The position numbers were made by a program, and so were the translations under genes. DNA of 64,000 nucleotides from Flavipsychrobacter sp. (GTDB lineage Bacteria > Bacteroidota > Bacteroidia > Chitinophagales > Chitinophagaceae): NCBI GenBank assembly GCA_041392855.1, contig JAWKLD010000001.1, positions 1,102,001-1,166,000 on the forward strand. The letters run 5' to 3'. The notes below the pieces were generated by a model. The model worked only from the letters and a program-made list of their open reading frames with translations. It searched no databases and was not told the origin of the DNA. How positions within the stretch are numbered: position 1 is the first letter of the stretch; each line of letters begins with the position of its first letter. Shown in pieces: positions 15,781 through 23,800 of this stretch.

Positions 15781-18126
15781 TTGAAGCATATAATAATTAT
15801 ACTATTCCTATTCTTTCCTATTTGTCTATTGGCACAAAACAAGGTGACGATAAGCGGATATGTGAGAGACGCCAGTAGTAGTGAATCACTTATTGCGGCT
15901 ACTATATATGTTAAAGACTTAAAAATTGGCACACAAACCAATACCTACGGTTTCTACTCTATAACATTACCTACAGGAAAACACAACCTCATCTACTCTT
16001 ATATAGGCTATGGAAGTAAAGAAATAGAGCTTACCCTTACAGAAAGCAGCACCTACAATGTGGAGATGGAGAACCAAGCCAGAATTAAAGAGGTAGAAAT
16101 ACGCTCAACCAGAAAGGATGAAAATGTGAAAGGGACAGAAATGGGCACCATCACCATTGCTGTAGATAAGATAAAAAAGCTACCTGTAATGTTTGGAGAA
16201 ACAGATATCCTGAAAACACTACAACTAATGCCAGGTATACAATCAGCAGGTGAAGGTAATTCTGGTTTTTACGTGCGTGGTGGTGGCCCCGATCAGAACC
16301 TAATATTACTAGATGACGCAGTTGTATATAATACAGGTCATCTCTTCGGTTTCTTTTCTGTCTTCAATACTGATGCTTTAAAGAACGTAACACTCATAAA
16401 GGGAGGTATGCCCGCCAATTACGGAGGTAGGCTATCATCAGTTGTAGATGTGTCTATGAAAGAAGGCAACATGAAAGAGTATCATGCAGAAGGTGGCATA
16501 GGACTCATTGCATCACGACTAACGCTAGAAGGCCCAATAAAAAAGAACAAAGGTTCATTTATGCTATCGGGAAGACGTACTTATATAGACGTCTTGATTA
16601 AGCCCTTTGCTAATGAGGCTTTAAAAAACTCAGGGTATTTCTTTTACGATGCCAACCTAAAGGCCAATTATCAGCTTACTAAAAAAGACCGCGTATACTT
16701 GAGTGGCTATTTCGGTAGAGACAAATTCAAATTTGCTAGTAGTAGTGGTGCTTTTGCAGCAGACATACCTTGGGGAAACAGTACTGCTACCCTTAGATGG
16801 AACCACCTTTTTAACGATAGACTATTCTTAAACACTACTGCTGTTTATAATGATTATCAATTTCAGTTTGGTGCCAATCAGGGGGATTTTGATTTCAAAT
16901 TATCATCGGGTGTTAGAGACTATAATTTTAAAACAGATCTAGACTACTACACTTCTTTCAACCATAAGTTCAAAGCCGGGCTAGCATATACTTACCATAA
17001 ATTTATTCCTAATCAAGTATCAGGCAGTTCGGGAGATGTGGAATTGAAACCTAACAATGCCCTTATAAAATATGCGCATGAAGGAGGAGTATATATAATG
17101 GACGATTTTGACTTAAACACAAGAATAAAAATAAATGCGGGCATTCGCTATTCTTGGTTTGCACAATCAGGTCCATATACCCGATACCAACTAGACTTTA
17201 ACGGCAACCCATCAGACAGCACCGTATATGGCAAGAACGATATAGTAGAAACATACGGAGGACTTGAACCAAGGCTAAACATTCGCTACCAAATAAATGA
17301 ATCTTCTTCTATTAAAGCTAGCGCAGCCAAAGCTTATCAGTATATACACTTAATTACAAATAATGGCAGTACCCTACCTACCGATCTATGGGTACCTAGC
17401 ACCATACAAGTAAGGCCACAAAGTGCATGGCAATACTCAATAGGCTATTTTAAAAACCTATTTGACAATGCTGTAGAGACTTCTGTAGAGATCTATTACA
17501 AGGACATGAATAACCAAGTGGAATACCGCGAAGGTTATGTACCTAATACCATAAGAGATCCTGAATTGGATTTTGTTTTTGGTAATGGAGAGGCTTATGG
17601 TGCAGAATTCTTTATCAATAAAACCAAAGGAAAATTCACGGGATGGATAGGCTATACCTTGTCTTGGACATATAGAACATTTAAAGACCTTAATAATGGT
17701 AACCGCTACCCTGCTAAATATGACCGAAGACATGATGTATCTTTAGTAGCCAGCTATGAATTAAATAAAAAATGGACTTTATCAACCGTATTCGTATACG
17801 GCTCGGGTAATGCGATAACACTCCCTACCAACTATTATATTGTAGATTTAAATGTAGTACCTGACTATAGCGACCTAAATGCTTATAGATTATTTGCATA
17901 CCACCGCCTTGACCTGTCTGCTGTGTATACACCCAAACCTAAAAAGCCCAATAAAAAATGGCGTAGTAGCTGGGCATTCTCTATCTACAATGTATATAGC
18001 AGACAAAACCCATACTTCTTATATGTAGACACAAAAGGGGATTTAAATCAAGGAGTAAAAGCAACGGTAAAGCAAGTATCCATATTTCCTATTCTACCAA
18101 GTATTACCTACAATTTCAAGTTCTAA
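15781..18126 (+). CDS. TonB-dependent receptor with carboxypeptidase-like regulatory domain
   Basis: A 781-residue outer-membrane receptor. A signal peptide (1-18, LLAQ) is followed by a carboxypeptidase-regulatory-like beta-sandwich (about 22-100, VTISGYVRDASSSESLIAATI), the plug (FYVRGGGPDQNLILLDDAVV, then LIKGGMPANYGGRLSSVVDV), and a 22-strand barrel ending in aromatic ITYNFKF. The start is TTG at 15781: it alone gives the intact signal peptide. Ligand unknown. There is no SusD partner next to it, which argues against glycan uptake; the upstream DUF3347-like lipoprotein hints at metal or another small ligand. A seven-helix membrane protein gene follows after 120 bp. Confidence 0.9.
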   Translation: MKHIIIILFLFFPICLLAQNKVTISGYVRDASSSESLIAATIYVKDLKIGTQTNTYGFYSITLPTGKHNLIYSYIGYGSKEIELTLTESSTYNVEMENQARIKEVEIRSTRKDENVKGTEMGTITIAVDKIKKLPVMFGETDILKTLQLMPGIQSAGEGNSGFYVRGGGPDQNLILLDDAVVYNTGHLFGFFSVFNTDALKNVTLIKGGMPANYGGRLSSVVDVSMKEGNMKEYHAEGGIGLIASRLTLEGPIKKNKGSFMLSGRRTYIDVLIKPFANEALKNSGYFFYDANLKANYQLTKKDRVYLSGYFGRDKFKFASSSGAFAADIPWGNSTATLRWNHLFNDRLFLNTTAVYNDYQFQFGANQGDFDFKLSSGVRDYNFKTDLDYYTSFNHKFKAGLAYTYHKFIPNQVSGSSGDVELKPNNALIKYAHEGGVYIMDDFDLNTRIKINAGIRYSWFAQSGPYTRYQLDFNGNPSDSTVYGKNDIVETYGGLEPRLNIRYQINESSSIKASAAKAYQYIHLITNNGSTLPTDLWVPSTIQVRPQSAWQYSIGYFKNLFDNAVETSVEIYYKDMNNQVEYREGYVPNTIRDPELDFVFGNGEAYGAEFFINKTKGKFTGWIGYTLSWTYRTFKDLNNGNRYPAKYDRRHDVSLVASYELNKKWTLSTVFVYGSGNAITLPTNYYIVDLNVVPDYSDLNAYRLFAYHRLDLSAVYTPKPKKPNKKWRSSWAFSIYNVYSRQNPYFLYVDTKGDLNQGVKATVKQVSIFPILPSITYNFKF

Positions 18127-18217
18127 TAGACGGGTTAAAATATTGACTACCAAAGATATATTAAATCTTTATGTCATTTCTGTGACAATTAAAACATTAT
18201 GGTATATTGCTAGAGCT

Positions 18218-18225
18218 TACATTTG
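18218..18225 (+). promoter_or_regulatory. -7 promoter box of the seven-helix membrane protein gene
   Basis: TACATTTG matches TAnnTTTG and lies 21 nt before the ATG at 18247. The in-frame TTG often called as a start (18223) is the end of this box. Confidence 0.45.
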
Positions 18226-18246
18226 TATTGCGCCGTTAAAAGTAAC

Positions 18247-18954
18247 ATGATGAACTTTGTGAATTATATTCCTATTGCTACATCTGTTTTTTCAGCTTAC
18301 TTCTTTATCCAACTTTTATTACACTGGTTAAAGGACACGTCCTCTATATACCTACTATGGTGGATGCTAGGTATTTTCTTTTATGGCGCTGGTACAGCTA
18401 CTGAAAGTATTCATGCCACTATGGGCTATATGCCTGCTAACTTTAAAGCATGGTATATCTTTGGAGCATTACTTGGAGCCGCACCTTTAGCTCAAGGCAC
18501 AGTACACTTACTTCTTAAAACGAAATTTTCAGATTTCCTATCTTATGTTTTAATCCTTACTATCATTGTTGTTTCTGTTTTAGTCATCAGATCTCCTTTA
18601 GTTCCCGGTGAGCATGATAAGCTAGGTGGCTATATTCTTAAGTGGTCATACATTAGGTACATAACACCATTTATCAATGTATATGCTCTTATTTTCTTAG
18701 TAGGCGGTGCTGTTTATTCTGCAATATTGTACGCACGTAAGGGATTGTATAAAAAACGTATGTGGGGTAATATACTCATAGCAATTGGCTGCCTATTAGG
18801 TGGTATAGGAGGAGCAGGTGCCAAAGCAGGTTATATAGAAGTATTATACATAACCGAGTTTGTTGGTATCCTATTTATTTATGCAGGGTATCTTATGGTA
18901 AAACTAAGTTCAGAAGAATCTATACACCCCAACCAGTCTGACGCTATAGCCTAA
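18247..18954 (+). CDS. Polytopic membrane protein, unknown function
   Basis: A 235-residue protein with about seven hydrophobic helices and short loops, and no signal peptide beyond the first helix. Features: helix 2 LLWWMLGIFFYGAGTATESI, a His/Lys-containing LLHWLKD, a glycine-rich helix (GCLLGGIGGAGAKAG), and a short charged C-terminus. I do not recognise the family. ATG 18247 (or the adjacent ATG 18250) is chosen over TTG 18223, which falls inside a -7 box. The gene follows the TonB receptor but has its own promoter candidate. Confidence 0.75.
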   Translation: MMNFVNYIPIATSVFSAYFFIQLLLHWLKDTSSIYLLWWMLGIFFYGAGTATESIHATMGYMPANFKAWYIFGALLGAAPLAQGTVHLLLKTKFSDFLSYVLILTIIVVSVLVIRSPLVPGEHDKLGGYILKWSYIRYITPFINVYALIFLVGGAVYSAILYARKGLYKKRMWGNILIAIGCLLGGIGGAGAKAGYIEVLYITEFVGILFIYAGYLMVKLSSEESIHPNQSDAIA

Positions 18955-19043
18955 TAGGCATATTTCACTTCTTAATAGCTGGTTAATCGTTAACAAACTT
19001 CCTGTTAACCAGTTCTAAACATAGCGTTAAGCAAACATAATTC

Positions 19044-19076
19044 TTTGGAGCTAGGCTCGTTCTTGTTGCATCTTTG
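19044..19076 (+). promoter_or_regulatory. Promoter of the 44-residue small-protein gene
   Basis: TTTG at 19044-19047 and CATCTTTG at 19069-19076 (one mismatch to TAnnTTTG), with a 21-nt spacer. Four GTTAA motifs (18982, 18989, 19004, 19026) and an 8-bp inverted repeat CTGGTTAA / TTAACCAG (18979-18986, 19005-19012) lie directly upstream and look like operator sites. Confidence 0.5.
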
Positions 19077-19146
19077 TGTCAACAAAACACACAACAGCGT
19101 CTCGGGCGTTTCAAAACAAAAACACACACAGTAAAAAAACACAATC

Positions 19147-19281
19147 ATGCAAAGCACGATCACTCTTCAACAACAAGCAACTTTACACATCGGAAAAGCT
19201 ATAGCAAAAAAAAATGCACTTAAAAAGAATGCACTCTTTGTTGCTATCATCACTTGCATTGTTTTAGCAGTTAACCTTTAA
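19147..19281 (+). CDS. Small 44-residue membrane-like protein
   Basis: An ATG-started frame of 44 codons. Residues 1-29 are polar and basic (MQSTITLQQQATLHIGKAIA then KKNALKKNA); residues 30-44 (LFVAIITCIVLAVNL) form one hydrophobic helix at the C-terminus with the positive residues just before it, the layout of a tail-anchored small membrane protein. A promoter about 70 nt upstream gives an A/C-rich unstructured leader, and a strong terminator lies 105 nt after the stop, so the unit looks like a complete transcript of about 335 nt. No family is recognised. It could also be a dual-function RNA or a regulatory peptide; expression is inferred, not shown. Confidence 0.6.
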   Translation: MQSTITLQQQATLHIGKAIAKKNALKKNALFVAIITCIVLAVNL

Positions 19282-19386
19282 GTTTTTTACTAAATGCTTG
19301 TATGCTACAGATAATAGTGCAGTAGAATATAGACAACAGCTACATGGCATCATAACAAGTTCTCTCTTATCCTCTATATGTAACAG

Positions 19387-19416
19387 AAGCCTCCAGTCTT
19401 GGAGGCTTTACTTTTT
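19387..19416 (+). terminator. Intrinsic terminator of the small-protein unit
   Basis: A perfect 9-bp stem AAGCCTCCA / TGGAGGCTT with loop GTCT is followed by TTACTTTTTC. It closes the transcript of the 44-residue gene. Confidence 0.8.
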
Positions 19417-19495
19417 CCTGAAAATGTTGTAGGCTGCATTCAGAGCATTTGTTGCACAAACAACTAAATAATAAAAGTAACCTGATACACTAAAA

Positions 19496-20527
19496 TCATC
19501 TACAGTATAGCTTTATTACAGTTGGCTGTTTCCCTTTTTCTATGATGTGTAGTATATAAAAACCTGGCATTATATTATTATCTGCTATACTATGGGTGCT
19601 ACTATTTGCCGTAAATTTATGTTCTAACACCTTCCTACCTAAGCTGCTGTACAATGCTACAGAATATTGTTTGTTATTGGTTAAACCACTCAGCATTAGA
19701 ATACCACTTTCGCCATAGCAGTTTATATTAGAAAGCATTTTTTGTTCACTTCCAATAGAGGTAGTGCCTGTTTCTTTAAGCATTGAAACAGTAAATACCT
19801 TATTGCTAAATGTAGATGACACAATCCTTACTGAATCAACGCGCATTAAAGGTTCTTTATGCATACTATCAAACCACAGTAGCATAGTACTATGTGTTGT
19901 TATTATATTATTAGGCGGTGATATCCCTTGCATGGTATCATTTCTAACACTCTCAACTCTTGCCCTTAAAACATTATTATACTGTTTACTTTTAAGCTTT
20001 AAGGTACCGTACCCATCGGTTTCTGTAGTAGAATAACCCGTACCTGTAACAGTAAAAGAAGACACATTATAACTCACTGAAAATGTATCTACAAATGTCA
20101 TTTGATAGCCTAATGATCTTTGTAGCACAATTTGAGGATCTGTATAATTGATTACTGTGAGACCAGAACCTGTACCTGCAGCAACTACACCTACTATGCT
20201 GTACTTGGTAGCAGTATTTTCAACAAACACATCCGCATTCATACTTGTTTCAGCAATGTTGGCTTTAGCAAATTGACTACCAACACCCGATGGGGCATTA
20301 TTCTTATCCAATACTTTTAACACGAAAGAATCGACTATATTCAAATTAGAATAATCCCACACTTGGCTTGCACCTGAACCTCCAGAAGAGTACCCGATTG
20401 TATCGCATGTATAATAATGTGCCGAATCACCAACAGAATAATTTACTACATTTTGTAATATAGGCTGGGCGATAGTAAAACTGTTCACCCATAACATCAG
20501 TAAAGTAATAATAAACGTACGCTTCAT
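19496..20527 (-). CDS. Secreted protein with T9SS C-terminal sorting domain
   Basis: A 343-residue exported protein. Signal peptide 1-20 (SFTIAQ). The middle part (about 25-260) is Ser/Thr/Val rich and beta-stranded without a family I recognise; it resembles other Bacteroidota secreted proteins that begin with a QNVVNYSVGDSAHYYTCD-like segment. The last 75 residues form a type A-like sorting domain (ALYSSLGRKVLEHKF, then GFYILHIIEKGKQPTVIKLY), used for export through the outer membrane and anchoring. The usual NPxxN entry motif is missing or degenerate. It is a single gene, with no neighbour on its strand closer than 300 bp. Confidence 0.75.
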   Translation of the reverse strand: MKRTFIITLLMLWVNSFTIAQPILQNVVNYSVGDSAHYYTCDTIGYSSGGSGASQVWDYSNLNIVDSFVLKVLDKNNAPSGVGSQFAKANIAETSMNADVFVENTATKYSIVGVVAAGTGSGLTVINYTDPQIVLQRSLGYQMTFVDTFSVSYNVSSFTVTGTGYSTTETDGYGTLKLKSKQYNNVLRARVESVRNDTMQGISPPNNIITTHSTMLLWFDSMHKEPLMRVDSVRIVSSTFSNKVFTVSMLKETGTTSIGSEQKMLSNINCYGESGILMLSGLTNNKQYSVALYSSLGRKVLEHKFTANSSTHSIADNNIMPGFYILHIIEKGKQPTVIKLYCR

Positions 20528-20826
20528 TTTTTTTGTTTTTATAGTTAAGATTTAATAATTACGACATCATTATTTTTCCTGTGTTCAATGTCTATAAGAA
20601 AACATAAAGGATACGGCATATACCTTCACATATGTCTATAAATGCAGTACACACATAAAAGGTTGCCTGACGTAAAAAAAATCTTACCACAAAAAAGCTT
20701 TAACCAAAAGCTAAAAAACAATAATATCAACAGTTAATGCGGATGCTTTACTATTAACATTAGGTTGCAAACTAATTCGAACATTCACAACATTTATACC
20801 CAATACTGAAGGATCTATTGTATACG
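20528..20826. other. AT-rich intergenic region, no gene seen
   Basis: About 300 bases between two co-directional T9SS genes, with no credible open frame. It should hold the promoter of the 343-residue protein; no clean TAnnTTTG box is found. A 9-mer TGTCTATAA occurs twice about 43 bp apart near 20590 and 20633. Confidence 0.4.
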
Positions 20827-20856
20827 TAAAAAGGGGGAACTAAATAGTTCCCCCTT
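20827..20856 (-). terminator. Intrinsic terminator of the 1937-residue T9SS gene
   Basis: A near-perfect long stem AAGGGGGAACTA / TAGTTCCCCCTT is followed on the minus strand by TTTTT. It lies 20 nt after the stop at 20877. Confidence 0.85.
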
Positions 20857-20876
20857 AGATTCACAGTAATAATTGT

Positions 20877-23800
20877 TTATCTATTGATTATAAACTTCGC
20901 ATTTATCATTTTTCCATTTTGTAATTTAACATTGACAAAATAAACTCCTGAAATCCAGTTACTAGTATTGACTTGAAGTGCTTTTGCATCCGGCGCCGGA
21001 ATAGTTTTCACTACTCTACGTCCGGTAACATCATACACACTAACAACCGCTCCTGCACCCCATGCATTACTGTTTGCTATAACAACATAGTCATTTGCAG
21101 GGTTAGGATGTACATTAATTGTTTCGCTATTAGGTATGTTATTTAAACCACCTTCTTCATTTGTCTCATTATTACTAGTTTTCAACATTGGCATTAAGTC
21201 TAATACCACATTACCGTTTTCTTGAGCCAACCACATTCTCGCGATTTCGCCAGCTCTTGTATTTGGGTGTAATGCGATAGCATCTAGTATTTCTTTTTCC
21301 GAATTTGAAATACCAGCATTTAACTTATTATTTTCCAGTCTGTCGATATATAGTTTTGCTACCTCTTTATAATCTTCATTTTCTATTTTATCGATAGCAT
21401 TTTTAGCACTAGTTATATCGTTAGCTTTAAGATAATATGGAACTGCCATTCTGTATTGGCTATTATCAGCATATAGTTTTGCAATTTTGCTCCATTCATT
21501 CATGTCGCTATATCTACTAACAAGATTCATAGTATGAATGCTCTTTTCATATGCAAGATCGCTAATGATACCTTCATTTAATTTTCTTGCAGATTGATTT
21601 TTTTGTGCAGCTATCATATCATTATCTACTGCTAACTCAGGATAGTTTTCAGACATAGCATTCCAAACTGCAGGCTTCAAACCAGCATTAGCAATTAACA
21701 CTTTTTTGATATCCGTCATATCCATTGCAGGTATATGCTTTATAGCTTTTATCATTACATCGTCACTTAGATAAGGACCAGCATCTTGTAAGCGTTGAGC
21801 CATATCAGAACTACTATAAAAAGATGTTTCAAGCATTTCATGTAACTCTTGGCTATTACCATCGTGTATAGTTTTATTAAGTGCGGCTAAGCGATTATCT
21901 GCCATAGCAATATCATTAGAAATGTTTGATATGCTAAATGCAGTCATTTGCTTAGGCTCACCACCACCACCTGCGGTACCTCCTCCTACATATGGAAGTG
22001 GATCAGGACATGCATTATTTTGACTAGCCATACAATTATTTGCGTTAATGATCATATTGGTTGGTGCACCAGTATAACACACAGGCTCATAAGCAGTACC
22101 AGCAAAGTGATAATTATAAGTAAAGTTCAAACCAGGCTGAGGCGCATTAATACCTATATGTTCCTCACCACCACAAATTGGATTTGTTCTAAATAAATTA
22201 CCAGCTGGTGACGTATTGGTCAAACAATAACCTTGATCTGATAATAGACCTGGAGAAGGAGGATAGTTAGGATCGTTGTGATGCGTAAAATACTCTGATA
22301 CTAATATGCCACGCAATTCATTCTCAGAAGTCAGATCATTACATCTTATCTGTACACCTCTACAGTCTTGGTTAGCAGTTATACCAATATCTGTATGTAC
22401 AGTGTTTCTGTATATCCTATAAGCATACTGAGTACCAGGGTTGTTTGTTATACCAGGATCATTGTTAGTATTATTTATAATAATACCAAACTTAGCATAT
22501 AGCTGGCCTGCTGGCATACCTGGAAGTGTAACTTTATGCTCAACAATTGTATTGTCTTGTATAGAGAAGATATCTGCATGAGAAATATTAATACCATAAG
22601 AATCGTAATAGAACGCGGCATTATTCTCATCCTCCATGTCACCAACACTGGTATAAACTACAGAACCTAATTGATCGTCTAACGGCTCGCCAACTTCAAT
22701 TGTATTATTAGTAATAATTAAGTTGTTTACTAACCTTGCTGCAATAGAGCGCCATAAGTTTATAAAGTTGCTGTTCTTAATTTCAATATTGTCTACTTGT
22801 CCAAAATCAGCACCAGCATGAATACCTCTTGTAAGGTCTGTAAAATCACAACCATCTACTGTATAACCAGCATTATGGCTAACGATTCCAGCACCTCTCA
22901 AATCAGGTCTGTTAGGGTTGATAGTATTTAAGAACCTAGAGTTTAAAACATTAACTCCATGGGATGCCCAAATAGCGATAAAATCTTTTGAACCATATCT
23001 TACTGCACCATCATCATAGTTAGTATACACTTCATTGTTCAATACGGCATCTGCTACGAAATCACAGTTGTCGATAGTAGAACTTTGAAGAAATCCATAT
23101 TCAGCAAATGATACAGAACGTCTACAATTATGGAAGGCTGAGTTTTCTGCCCATACATATCCTCCATCTTTACCTGGGAAATATTGAGGGAAGTCATCAC
23201 CATCATAGTATGCACCACCACTGTAAACACCAACATAAGCATTATCAATGTTAGACCCATTTCTGATAATAACAAGACCTTGTTGTGGTGAAAATTCACC
23301 TGCAACGCTAACTTGAGATTGATCTACTGTAGGATTACCTTCTATAATAATACCACCCCACATACGATTACATTCATTAGTAATTGTAGCATTATCTACT
23401 ACCAAAACAGCACCTGGCTCTACAACAATATGCTTACCTCTACCCATAGCTACAGTACAACCAGTTATTGTCAACTTTGAACCAGATTGTACTATCACTG
23501 TTTTTTCTTTATGCTGATAGGTTGACCAAGTTGTATTCGATTGTATATATTCTGTATTACCCTTATCATTAGCAAAGAAAGTATGCCAAGATGGTGGCAA
23601 ATCTGCAGACCATGCACCTCTACCATAACATGTAGCGTATATTTTACCTGTACAATAGCTGATCTCAAGATCCATTACCATGCTATTAGGCATGTTTTTA
23701 GAGAAACAACGCCATGCACTACCCGGATCATCAACATCTCTTGCATAAACACCAATATCAGTACCTGCAAATAGTGTTTTTGATTGCTCATCATATACTA

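Noticed and set aside
23054..23305. Same-strand alternative frame of 83 codons inside the giant T9SS gene
   Set aside because: Lies wholly inside a continuous beta-helix coding frame and has no start signal.
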